9,501 nt of DNA from an uncultured Rubrobacteraceae bacterium (GCA_902806015.1 CADCUZ010000090.1:1-9501); one strand, 5' to 3'; positions 1 to 6,454 are shown, counted from the first letter of the stretch. Numbers and translations: made by a program. The notes: generated by a model not told the origin, from the letters alone.

Positions 1-316
1 CTCCAAGGAGGGTGTGCGTAACTAAGTTGTATCTAGTCCTGTCAGGATGCCGAGGGCGATGATGCCGAGCCCGATCTTAAGACCAGCCACACATACCCGA
101 AACGCCGAACTCGCACCCCTATGAGACGCCTCCGACGCTCAAGGCGCCCCCGAGGACCACGGCACTCAATGCCCCGCCGTACAACGCCGGGCCGAGCCGT
201 CTCCCGGCGACGAGGTAACCCTCAGTGCTGCCGGCCCGCCTCAGCCCCCAGTAACCCGCCCCTAGCATCGCGGCGAAGTAGAGGCTGAGGACCAGGTAAT
301 CTAGTGCGTTACCCAT
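1..316 (-). pseudogene. Broken N-terminal part of a sodium:solute symporter (SSS family), runs off the left edge
   Basis: The ATG at 314-316 opens a 65-codon frame with two hydrophobic segments around the motif YLVAGRRLGP and a Gly-rich second helix, which is typical of the first helices of SSS symporters (usually about 450-550 residues). The frame stops at a TAG at 119-121. Reading on, family-like residues continue in the same frame (CEFGVSGM, about 92-115) up to a TAA at 77-79. They then resume in the +1 frame as KIGLGIIALGIL (43-78), so one base is probably inserted near 86-92. That frame meets a TAG at 22-24. This is a decayed transporter rather than a short protein. An SD-like AAAAGGAA lies about 8 bp before the ATG, inside the end of the ureohydrolase gene, and the start overlaps that gene's stop by 8 bp. 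The pair was therefore once translationally coupled, and the lost substrate may have been an amine or amino acid (inference). Confidence 0.8.
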
Positions 317-1265
317 CCCGGTTCCTTTTCCGCAGCGCGATGAGCCCCAGGAAATCGTGGGCAATGTTGGCCGCCACGAGCGCGGTGACCTGCCCGGGGC
401 CGTCGTAGGCCGGGCAGACCTCGACCACGTCGCAACCGACGATGTGGATCCCGGCGAGACCCCGGACGAATTCCTGCGCCTCGCGGCTGGTGTAGCCCCC
501 GATTTCCGGCGTCCCTGTGCCCGGTGCGTAGGCCGGGTCCACGAAGTCCACGTCGAAGGAGACGTAGGCCTTCGCGTCGCCGACTCGCTCCTTGATCCGC
601 TCGATAACGGCCCCAACACCGAGCCCGCGCACCTCGTCGGTGGGTACCAGGTCGAAGCCCATCCCCTTAGCGTCGTCCCAGTCTCGTTCGTCGTAGATGG
701 AGCCGCGCATCCCGACCTGGATGGAGCGCGAGGGGTCGAGTATCCCTTCCTCTACCGCCCGACGGAAGGGCGTACCGTGGGTATACTTCTGGCCGAAGTA
801 GGCGTCCCAGGTGTCCGGGTGGGAGTCGAACTGCACGAGGGCCAGGGGCCCGTGGACGGCCGCCGCGGCGCGCAGTTCCGGCAGGGCTATGGAGTGGTCG
901 CCGCCGAGGACGATGGGGACGGCTCCGGCGCGGTGGATCGGTTCGAGCCCTTCTGAAATCTTCGCGTAGCTCTCCCGGATAAAGCCCGGCACCACCGGGA
1001 CGTCTCCGTAGTCGACCACGGAGAGGTGGTCGAAGATGGTGACGCCGAGGCCCGAGTTGTGGCGGCGCAAGAGGTGGGAGACGCTCCTTATGGCCTCCGG
1101 CCCGAAGCGGGCACCGACGCGGAAGGTGGCGCCCGTGTCGAAGGGCGCGCCCACGATGGCGGCGTCGGCGTTTTCGAGGTCGCGCACGTTCGGGAGCCGC
1201 ATGAACGTGCGCACGTCCGAGAAGCGCGGCGTCGCGAAGGAGTCGGCGGGCTCGTACCGGGTCAA
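309..1265 (-). CDS. speB: Agmatinase-type ureohydrolase (arginase/agmatinase family)
   Basis: This 318-residue cytoplasmic enzyme of the arginase/agmatinase superfamily hydrolyses a guanidino group to urea using a binuclear Mn centre. All metal-binding motifs are visible: GGDHS (His124), FDSHPD (Asp147, His149, Asp151) and SFDVDFVDP (Asp238, Asp240). YTHGTPFRRA lies around His163. The length is normal and the frame intact. The start is a TTG at 1263-1265. It is the only usable start between the upstream in-frame stop (1395-1397) and the conserved N-terminus, and a weak GGAAG precedes it. The gene sits in a leftward operon after ald and a small ORF, and its stop overlaps the ATG of the broken symporter. 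Agmatine (giving putrescine) is the family default, but 4-guanidinobutyrate or 3-guanidinopropionate would fit the same motifs, so substrate and symbol are provisional. The downstream amine-catabolic genes suggest degradation rather than polyamine synthesis (inference). Confidence 0.88.
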   Translation of the reverse strand: MTRYEPADSFATPRFSDVRTFMRLPNVRDLENADAAIVGAPFDTGATFRVGARFGPEAIRSVSHLLRRHNSGLGVTIFDHLSVVDYGDVPVVPGFIRESYAKISEGLEPIHRAGAVPIVLGGDHSIALPELRAAAAVHGPLALVQFDSHPDTWDAYFGQKYTHGTPFRRAVEEGILDPSRSIQVGMRGSIYDERDWDDAKGMGFDLVPTDEVRGLGVGAVIERIKERVGDAKAYVSFDVDFVDPAYAPGTGTPEIGGYTSREAQEFVRGLAGIHIVGCDVVEVCPAYDGPGQVTALVAANIAHDFLGLIALRKRNRDG

Positions 1266-1282
1266 GCGGATCTCGCTTCCGT

Positions 1283-1417
1283 CTAGTCTGCTTGGGCGGC
1301 CACCTCTTCCCGGGCGGTCGCCTCTTCGTTGATCACCTCGGACGGCGGCCTCTTTAAGCCAGCCTGAAGCTTTTTCCCACCTCCGCGGGTCTGTTCACCA
1401 GCGGTCGTCTCTGCCAT
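1283..1417 (-). CDS. Unassigned small ORF, 44 codons
   Basis: The ATG at 1415-1417 is preceded by GAGAGGGGAAGC, a good SD with suitable spacing. The frame ends at a TAG at 1283-1285, 17 bp before the TTG of the ureohydrolase gene, so it would be the middle cistron between ald and speB. The predicted peptide is hydrophilic and strongly charged. It has a Gly/Lys-rich first half (GGGKKLQAGLKRPPSEV) and an acidic, Ala/Glu-rich, probably helical tail (INEEATAREEVAAQAD). It has no membrane segment, signal peptide or cysteine. About two thirds of its third codon positions are G or C, which looks lower than in the surrounding genes, so coding status is not settled. I do not recognise a family. It could be a real small protein, a leader ORF coupling translation to speB, or a remnant of a longer gene. 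Confidence 0.45.
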   Translation of the reverse strand: MAETTAGEQTRGGGKKLQAGLKRPPSEVINEEATAREEVAAQAD

Positions 1418-1450
1418 GCTTCCCCTCTCGTTGGCGATGGATCCCCAGGC

Positions 1451-1470
1451 GCGCAGCTTACATGCTGCGC
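1451..1470. repeat. Perfect 7-bp inverted repeat between ald and the small ORF
   Basis: GCGCAGC and GCTGCGC flank the 6-nt loop TTACAT, giving a strong short hairpin on either strand. It lies 35 bp downstream of the ald stop and 33 bp upstream of the small ORF start. No T-run follows on the leftward strand, so it is not a standard intrinsic terminator. It could stabilise the ald message or partly attenuate the downstream genes (inference). Confidence 0.5.
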
Positions 1471-1505
1471 CCGTTTTCGTTCAACACCGGGGAATGCGCC
1501 GCGGC

Positions 1506-2636
1506 CTAACCGGTCCCGCTGAGATCCTTCTTAGGGTCCGTGTACTGCAGCCCGTGGGCCTCGGCCACCGGCCGGTGCACGAGGTTCCCACCCAGCGTCG
1601 AGAGCCCTTTGGCCAGGTTCGGGTCCTTCGCGACCGCCCCCTCCACGCCCTCGTCCGCTATCCTGATAAGGTACGGTAGGGTCACGCTCGTCAGCGCCAA
1701 CGTCGAGGTGCGGGCCACGGCCCCGGGTATGTTTGCCACGCAGTAGTGGACGACGCCCTCCTCCACGTACGTAGGCTCCGAGTGCGTCGTCGGGCGGCTC
1801 GTCTCGAAGCAGCCGCCCTGGTCTATGGCGATGTCCGCCACCACCGAACCGTTGCGCATCGAGGCGATCATCTCCCGGCTCACGAGCTTGGGCGCCCTCG
1901 CCCCCGCCACCAGCACCGCGCCTATCACCACGTCGGACTCCGCCACGTAGGAGGCGGTCCTTGCCCGGTTCGGGATCACGAGGTCCACCCGCCCCTCGAA
2001 GATGTCCGAGAGGTAGGCGAGGCGCTTGGGGTTTATGTCCAACACCCTCACTATCGCCCGCATCCCGAGCGCTATCTTAGCCGCCTCGGTTCCCGAGATT
2101 CCGCCGCCTATGATGGTGACCTTCGCCGCCGGCGTCCCCGGTACGCCCCCGAGCAGCAAACCCGCCCCGCCGTTGGGGCTCTCCAGATGGTGGGCGGCGG
2201 CCTGCACCGCCATCCTGCCGGCCACCTCGCTCATCGGCGTCAACAGCGGCAAACTTCCGTCCGGCTCCTCGACGGTCTCGTAGGCGATGGAGTCGATCTT
2301 TCTCTCCATCAAAAACTGCGTGAGACCCTTATCCGCCGCGAGGTGGAGGTAGGTGAAGAGCTGCTGCCCCTCCCGGAAACGGTCGTACTCCTCCGGAACG
2401 GGCTCCTTGACCTTCACTATAAGGTCCGCCGCCTCAAAGACCTCCTCCGGCCCGCCCACGAGGCGGGCACCCGCCGCCGCGTACTCCTCGTCGGTGAAGC
2501 CGGCGCCCCCCCCCGCCCCGGATTGGACCACGACCACGTGGCCGTGGTGGACGAGCTCCGTCACCCCGTCCGGCTGCATGGAGACGCGACCCTCCATGTT
2601 CTTGATCTCCTTCGGTACCCCCAACACCGTCGCCAT
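1506..2636 (-). CDS. ald: Alanine dehydrogenase
   Basis: This 376-residue enzyme catalyses the reversible, NAD-dependent oxidative deamination of L-alanine to pyruvate, ammonium and NADH. Its length is close to the family norm. Residues matching the known substrate-binding and catalytic set of the Mycobacterium enzyme are present at a +2 offset: Arg17, Lys77 (VKVKEP), His98 (YLHLAAD) and Asp272 (ADIAIDQGG). The Rossmann loop is GGGISG at 177-182, and Asp200 (RVLDIN) ends the second strand, as expected for NAD rather than NADP. The ATG at 2634-2636 has a clear SD (GGGAAAGGAAG) just upstream. The gene is first in the leftward operon and divergent from the MerR-XRE-cupin regulator. With a pyruvate-dependent aminotransferase it would recycle alanine to pyruvate, and in starved actinobacteria it also supports alanine use as a nitrogen source. 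The family call is near certain; its link to the aminotransferase is inference. Confidence 0.97.
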   Translation of the reverse strand: MATVLGVPKEIKNMEGRVSMQPDGVTELVHHGHVVVVQSGAGGGAGFTDEEYAAAGARLVGGPEEVFEAADLIVKVKEPVPEEYDRFREGQQLFTYLHLAADKGLTQFLMERKIDSIAYETVEEPDGSLPLLTPMSEVAGRMAVQAAAHHLESPNGGAGLLLGGVPGTPAAKVTIIGGGISGTEAAKIALGMRAIVRVLDINPKRLAYLSDIFEGRVDLVIPNRARTASYVAESDVVIGAVLVAGARAPKLVSREMIASMRNGSVVADIAIDQGGCFETSRPTTHSEPTYVEEGVVHYCVANIPGAVARTSTLALTSVTLPYLIRIADEGVEGAVAKDPNLAKGLSTLGGNLVHRPVAEAHGLQYTDPKKDLSGTG

Positions 2637-2689
2637 GCAGCTTCCTTTCCCTCGAAGAGCGCGTAGTTTTACTACCTTACAACAACGTT

Positions 2690-2716
2690 ACTATAAACAT
2701 GCGAGGTTGCTGTCAC
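2690..2716 (-). promoter_or_regulatory. Candidate ald promoter
   Basis: On the minus strand, GTGACA (2711-2716) serves as -35 and TATAGT (2690-2695) as -10, each one mismatch from consensus. The spacer is only 15 nt; a 17-nt spacer to TAGTAA is the alternative. The implied start near 2683 gives a leader of about 47 nt. The -35 lies in the left arm of the inverted repeat at 2712-2729, which would suit control by a bound regulator. Confidence 0.4.
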
Positions 2717-2729
2717 GGGGGTCCGTGAC
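2712..2729. promoter_or_regulatory. Operator-like inverted repeat, GTCACGG-N4-CCGTGAC
   Basis: This perfect 7-bp dyad with a GGGT spacer lies between the divergent ald and regulator genes. Its left arm overlaps the candidate -35 of ald, and it lies 25 bp upstream of the candidate -35 of the regulator. A dyad placed this way is a natural binding site for a dimeric regulator, most simply the divergently encoded MerR-XRE-cupin protein (inference). It is not followed by a T-run and sits upstream of both genes, so a terminator is unlikely. Confidence 0.5.
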
Positions 2730-2753
2730 GGGTTCCGGCCGGGCGGAAATGAT

Positions 2754-2784
2754 TTGCTTTTTCGTCGGGCGATTACAATAATCG
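2754..2784 (+). promoter_or_regulatory. Candidate promoter of the MerR-XRE-cupin gene with an overlapping dyad
   Basis: TTGCTT (2754-2759) and AATAAT (2777-2782) are separated by 17 nt and predict a transcript start near 2789, about 40 nt before the coding start. The -10 is embedded in a perfect 6-bp dyad, CGATTA-CAA-TAATCG (2770-2784). An operator over the -10 would fit autorepression. TACAAT at 2774-2779 is an alternative -10. Only base patterns support this call. Confidence 0.45.
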
Positions 2785-2829
2785 TTCCTGGGTACCGGGA
2801 CCGCTTTTCGGGCGGGACCGGGCAGGATC

Positions 2830-3663
2830 TTGACGGGAGGCGGATTGGCGGCGAACGGCGGTTCGGTCGGGTTCTCTATAGGCGAGGTTTCGCAGGCCGT
2901 GGGGCTCGCGCCGCAGACCTTGAGGCTGTGGGAGAGGGAGCGGCTGGTCCGGCCCCGCAGGACCGGCCGAGGCTACCGGGTCTACACGGAGCCGGACGTG
3001 AGCCGGCTGCGGCAGATCAAGCACCTCAGGAAGGTCGAGGGGCTCAACTTCGCCGCCATCCGCAAGCAGATGGGCGCAGCCGGCGCCCCTGGTGGCACGG
3101 ACGGCCTTCCCCCGCAGGACGGCCCCTCGGGGGCCCCGGGCGAGCGGCTGCGCCGGCTGCGCGTCAAGGCGCGCAAGACGCTCAAGGAGGTCTCGGAGGC
3201 CACCGGCCTCTCCATTTCCTTTATCTCGGCGCTGGAGCGTGGGGGCTCCGGGGCGTCGGTGGCGTCGCTGAGGCGCCTGGCGGAGGCCTACGGGGTGACC
3301 ATGCGCGAGCTCTTCGGGGCGGATTTGGAGGCGTCGTCGCCGCTGGTCCGGGGCGCGGACCGCCCCGTCATGCGGTGGGACAACGGCGTGCGTTTTGAGG
3401 AGATGGCCTCGGGGGAGAAGGTCATGGACCCCTCCTACCTGCGGGTGCCAGCCGGGGCGGGGAGCGAGGGCTTCTACTCGCACGCGGGCGAGGAGTTTAT
3501 CTACGTGGTCTCGGGCTACCTCCTCGTGGAGCTTAAGGACCAGGCCACCTTCAGGGTGTCCCCGGGCGACACCCTCTACTTCCCCTCGGCCACCCCCCAC
3601 CGCTGGTGGGCCGACGAGGAGCCCGTCGAGGCAGTCTACGTCAACACCCCGCCGACGTTTTAA
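2830..3663 (+). CDS. Transcriptional regulator with MerR HTH, XRE HTH and cupin domains
   Basis: This 277-residue protein has three recognisable parts. Residues about 14-82 form a MerR-type winged HTH (FSIGEVSQAVGL, TLRLWERERLV, then GYRVYTEPDVSRL). A Gly/Pro-rich linker spans about 83-103. Residues about 104-162 form an XRE/Cro-type HTH (ERLRRLRVKARKTLKEVSEA, ISFISALERG, SLRRLAEAYGV). Residues about 180-275 form a small cupin (HAGEEFIYVVSG, PGDTLYFPSATPHRWW), with His218, Glu221/Glu222 and His257 as possible metal or ligand contacts. XRE-cupin proteins such as PuuR control polyamine or amino-acid catabolism; the added MerR head is unusual. The annotated start is the TTG at 2830. The in-frame TTG at 2845 follows a clear GGGAGG and may be the true start, which would shorten the protein by five residues. 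It is divergent from ald and probably controls it and itself. The ligand is unknown; an amine or amino acid is a guess from context. Confidence 0.9.
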   Translation: MTGGGLAANGGSVGFSIGEVSQAVGLAPQTLRLWERERLVRPRRTGRGYRVYTEPDVSRLRQIKHLRKVEGLNFAAIRKQMGAAGAPGGTDGLPPQDGPSGAPGERLRRLRVKARKTLKEVSEATGLSISFISALERGGSGASVASLRRLAEAYGVTMRELFGADLEASSPLVRGADRPVMRWDNGVRFEEMASGEKVMDPSYLRVPAGAGSEGFYSHAGEEFIYVVSGYLLVELKDQATFRVSPGDTLYFPSATPHRWWADEEPVEAVYVNTPPTF

Positions 3664-3823
3664 GGCGGCTCGCTTCACGGACCGCGCCGGTCGGCATTTC
3701 AGCCCGTCAGCATTTTGGGGCTCAGGCGTTGGAGCCCGCGCGCGTGTCGCGGTTGTTGCCTTCGGGTTATCGCGGATAGCATGGGGCTCGTCTACAGACT
3801 CTACTAGTTTTTTGGAGGGGAAC

Positions 3824-5671
3824 ATGGACGCCGAACGTTACCTCGAAGCTCTGCTTTCCGTGCCTGTGCTCTTCGGTCCTGGGGTGTCCCCGGACGGGAG
3901 CTGGGTGGCTTGGAGCTGGTCGCGGATCGGTCCGGCCGCGGACGTTTTCGCCGCCCCGACCGACGGGTCCTCGCCGCCGGTTCGTCTCACCGAGACGCCG
4001 GAGGGCGACACGATGGTGGCGTCGTGGACGCCGGACGGGGAGTCGGTTCTCGTTACACAGGACGCCGACGGTGACGAGCGGGAGCGGCTCTACCGGGTGA
4101 GGCTCTCGGAGCCCGGGGCGATGGAGCCCCTGACCGGGCCGGACCCAAACTACTACCTGCGCGGCGGCCAGTTGCACCCGAACGGACGCTGGCTCGTCTA
4201 CTCGGCAAACCTCGATGCGCAGAGCGGCGAGGAGATCGAGGCCGACCGGCTCTACCGACACGACCTCGAGGGTGGAGAACTCCTGGCGCTGGCCCGGCCC
4301 GAAAGGGGCAGCGTACCGGGGCCCGATTTGAACCGTCAGGGGACCCACGTCCTCTACTCGCGCAACGAGCGGGACCCGGCGGGGCAGCAGGTGTGGTTGG
4401 TGGACATCGAGGGGCGGGAGGACCGCGAGATCCTGAACTTCGGAGTCCGGGCGAAGGTCGCGGCCTCGTGGTTCCCCGACGGGCGCCGCGTCCTCTTCGT
4501 GGCGGAGGCCGGGTCCCACCGGCGGGTTGGCGTCTGGGAGATGGACGGCGGGGGGGCGCGGTGGCTCCTCGACGATCCCGGGCGCAACGTCGAAGGGGCC
4601 TTCGTCCCCCCAAACGGGGGACCGGTGGTCGTCGTAGGGGTGGAGGGGGCCAGGATCGAACCTTTCCTGCTGGACCCGGAGACGGGCGAGGAGTCCGCAC
4701 CGCCGCGGGTCCGGGGCAGCCTCGTGCCGCTGGCCCGGTCCGCCGACGGCGGCTGGATCTGCAAGCACTACGACGCCCGCCACCCCGTCGACCTGATCCG
4801 TTACGACGCGGCCGGCGGCGTGCCGATCGGCCTTACCAACCTTTGGGATCGGACCTCCCTCGACGCGGATCGGCTCGTCGGGGCGGAGGACTTCCGGTGG
4901 CGGTCGGTGGACGGGCTGGAGGTGCAGGGGTGGCTGTACCGGGCTTCGGGCGAGGGCACCGGGACGGTCGTCCTCGTACACGGCGGCCCGACGAGCCACG
5001 CCGAGGACCGGTTCAACGCCGAGATCCAGTACCTCGTCTCGCGGGGCTTCCACGTGCTCGCGCCCAACTACCGCGGAAGCACCGGGTTCGGGCTCCCGTT
5101 CCAGAATTCCATCAAGGAGGACGGCTGGGGCGGGCGGGAGCAGGAGGACATCCGGCGCGGGATCGAGGCCCTCACCGAGGCCGGCGTCGCGCAACCCGGC
5201 CGCGTCGGCGTCACCGGCACCTCCTACGGCGGGTACTCGGCGTGGTGGGCAATCACGCACTACCCCACCGACCTCGTCGCGGCCGCCGCCCCGATCTGCG
5301 GCATGACCGACCTGGTCGTCGACTACCACGCCACCCGCCCCGACCTCCGCCCTTACAGCGAGGAGATGATGGGCGGCACGCCGGAGGAGATCCCCGCCCG
5401 CTACCGCGAACGCTCCCCCATAAACTCCGTGAAGGACATCCGGGGCAGGCTCCTCATCGTCCAGGGCATGCAGGACCCGAACGTCACCCCCGAGAACGTG
5501 GACGTCGTCGTGAAGGCCCTCGGGCGCGCGGGCATCCGCTTCGAGCTACTCACCTTCGAGGACGAGGGCCACGGCATCGCCCGTCCCCGGAACCTGAAGG
5601 TACTCTACCCGCGCCTCGCGGACTTCTTCGATGCCGCGCTCGCGCGGGACGCCTCGCCCCGAGACGGCTAA
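3824..5671 (+). CDS. S9 family serine peptidase (prolyl oligopeptidase/acylaminoacyl-peptidase type)
   Basis: This intact 615-residue enzyme has a beta-propeller N-terminal half followed by an alpha/beta-hydrolase peptidase domain. Propeller blades show repeated PDG/PNG-type turns (VSPDGSWVAW, TPDGESVLVT, FPDGRRVLF). The catalytic half contains the HGGP oxyanion motif (His386-Pro389), the nucleophile elbow GTSYGGY with Ser467, Asp551 in QGMQDPNV and His583 in DEGHGIA. All three triad residues are therefore present. There is no signal peptide or membrane segment, so it should act in the cytoplasm on short or N-acylated peptides, as the propeller excludes folded proteins. The ATG at 3824 has an excellent SD (GGAGGGG, about 5 bp away). 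The open frame extends far upstream in the same register, but that part overlaps the regulator gene and lacks family features. The 160 bp before it hold no other gene and only a weak promoter-like TTGTTG/GATAGC pair. Supplying free amino acids to the neighbours is inference. Confidence 0.93.
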   Translation: MDAERYLEALLSVPVLFGPGVSPDGSWVAWSWSRIGPAADVFAAPTDGSSPPVRLTETPEGDTMVASWTPDGESVLVTQDADGDERERLYRVRLSEPGAMEPLTGPDPNYYLRGGQLHPNGRWLVYSANLDAQSGEEIEADRLYRHDLEGGELLALARPERGSVPGPDLNRQGTHVLYSRNERDPAGQQVWLVDIEGREDREILNFGVRAKVAASWFPDGRRVLFVAEAGSHRRVGVWEMDGGGARWLLDDPGRNVEGAFVPPNGGPVVVVGVEGARIEPFLLDPETGEESAPPRVRGSLVPLARSADGGWICKHYDARHPVDLIRYDAAGGVPIGLTNLWDRTSLDADRLVGAEDFRWRSVDGLEVQGWLYRASGEGTGTVVLVHGGPTSHAEDRFNAEIQYLVSRGFHVLAPNYRGSTGFGLPFQNSIKEDGWGGREQEDIRRGIEALTEAGVAQPGRVGVTGTSYGGYSAWWAITHYPTDLVAAAAPICGMTDLVVDYHATRPDLRPYSEEMMGGTPEEIPARYRERSPINSVKDIRGRLLIVQGMQDPNVTPENVDVVVKALGRAGIRFELLTFEDEGHGIARPRNLKVLYPRLADFFDAALARDASPRDG

Positions 5672-5693
5672 GGGCGTTTTCCGGCGAAAGGGG

Positions 5694-5721
5694 AGGCCGG
5701 CGCCCTTGGGGACGCCGGCCT
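5694..5721. terminator. Hairpin between convergent genes, possible bidirectional terminator
   Basis: AGGCCGGCG and CGCCGGCCT form a perfect 9-bp stem around a 10-nt loop. The hairpin lies 22 bp after the S9 peptidase stop and 25 bp beyond the leftward RTX-like gene's stop, which is where a shared terminator is expected. Neither side has a strong T-run, so any termination would be of the U-poor kind often proposed for high-GC actinobacteria. Confidence 0.55.
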
Positions 5722-5746
5722 GGGACGGGGGATTGGTCGCCTGTCG

Positions 5747-6223
5747 CTAGCGGCGCACCCTCTCGCAGTCGGAGGCGACCTCGTCGCCCCTGTCGGCCTC
5801 GACGGCGTCGCGGCCGTCGCCGCAGAAGACCACGTCGCCAGGCGGCCTTGCCGTTCGCCGCCAGGATGGTGTCGTTGCCCTCGCCGCCGGAGAGCGTGTC
5901 CACAGACCTGTCGGTCCCGAACTCGCCGGCGTCGTCGAAGAGGTAGTCGGCCCCGCCGCCGCCCCGCATCTTGTCGGCGCCCAGACCACCCAAGACGTAG
6001 TCGGAGCCCGCGCCGCCGGAGAGGGTGTCGCGGCCGGTGTCGCCGCCGAAGCCGCCGTTGAGCCAGGAGTCGTTGCCGCCGAGGCCCTGGATCGTGTCGT
6101 CCTCGGCCCCACCCGTGAGCTTGCCCACGCCCTCCGTGCCGTCCATCGTCGCCGCGAAGGCCGCGCCCGCCGAGAAAACACCATCATCGTCACCGCCGCC
6201 AGAACTTGGCCCGTCCGCCCCAT
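5747..6223 (-). pseudogene. Secreted RTX-like calcium-binding protein, two compensating frameshifts
   Basis: The ATG at 6221-6223 follows an SD (GAAGGGAAAG) and starts a signal peptide (MGRTGQVLAAVTMMVF) in one frame. The cleavage region (SAGAAFA) and the repeats lie in another frame, so a base is missing near the A4 run at 6175-6178. Adding one T on the coding strand gives a continuous signal peptide of about 24 residues ending in AFA. The repeat region carries glycine/aspartate nonapeptides (LTGGAEDDTI, LSGGAGSDYV, LGGLGADKM, LSGGEGNDTI) that form Ca-binding beta-rolls in RTX proteins. Near 5838-5846 an extra base returns the reading to the first frame, which ends with DVVFCGDGRDAVEADRGDE and SDCERVRR before the TAG at 5747-5749. 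The restored product is about 159 residues, small and exported. Since the two indels cancel and both flanks keep family sequence, the decay is recent or the indels are assembly errors. It is convergent with the S9 gene. Confidence 0.82.
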
Positions 6224-6276
6224 GCCGCTTTCCCTTCTCGTCCTAGCCCCGGCCTCTCCGATTGCCGCATTGTTGA

Positions 6277-6297
6277 ACTGTAGAGGGCCCGCGTAAC
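6277..6297 (-). promoter_or_regulatory. Candidate activator-dependent promoter of the RTX-like gene
   Basis: A -10-like TACAGT lies on the minus strand at 6277-6282, about 54 bp before the ATG, with no convincing -35. The 11-bp repeat array begins 9 bp further upstream, at the place where the -35 should be. In PhoB-type promoters the response-regulator repeats replace the -35 in this way. This assignment rests on spacing alone. Confidence 0.35.
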
Positions 6298-6357
6298 AGC
6301 CTGGCGACAACCGGGTAACGCCTCGGTCACGCTTGGATAACACTTCGGTAACAAACG
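6292..6357 (-). repeat. Six contiguous 11-bp direct repeats, likely response-regulator binding array
   Basis: On the minus strand the core GTTACC recurs every 11 bp: GTTACC, GTTATC, GTGACC, GTTACC, GTCGCC, GTTACG, each separated by 5 nt. On the plus strand the units start at 6292, 6303, 6314, 6325, 6336 and 6347 with consensus GGTAAC. Copies 3 and 6 are exact in the core and copy 2 is the most divergent. An 11-bp tandem period puts each unit on the same helix face and is the known arrangement for OmpR/PhoB-family regulators such as actinobacterial PhoP and MtrA. The array ends next to the candidate -10 of the RTX-like gene, the likely target. The aminotransferase promoter lies about 100 bp away on the other side. 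Which regulator binds cannot be told here. Confidence 0.7.
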
Positions 6358-6454
6358 ACGTCCCTCCCCTTGCCCCCGGGACAAGACATCCCCAGGCAAA
6401 CCTGTCCCCAAGTACAAGAGACCACCCATCCCTACCCTATATACTTTTCCCGTC

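Noticed and set aside
3718..3737. A 6-bp inverted repeat (GGGCTC/GAGCCC) after the regulator gene as a terminator
   Set aside because: The stem is short, the loop is 8 nt and no T-run follows, so it is not distinguishable from chance in GC-rich DNA.
3395..3823. Upstream 143-codon extension of the S9 frame
   Set aside because: It overlaps the cupin domain of the regulator in another register and reads as Arg/Ser/Thr-rich noise. The ATG at 3824 has a strong SD and begins the propeller domain.
3767..5329. A 520-codon minus-strand frame opposite the S9 peptidase
   Set aside because: The S9 gene on the other strand has an excellent SD and a full catalytic triad. The antisense product is low-complexity Arg/Pro/Gly sequence without recognisable motifs.
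4393..5946. A 517-codon plus-strand frame overlapping the S9 gene in another register and running into the RTX-like region
   Set aside because: It has Arg/Gly-rich composition and no family features, it is out of frame with the clearly real S9 protein, and it continues antisense to another gene.
5840..6160. Glycine/aspartate repeat coding region as a DNA tandem repeat or CRISPR array
   Set aside because: The repetition is at protein level (RTX nonapeptides). There are no identical direct repeats with unique spacers of CRISPR size.
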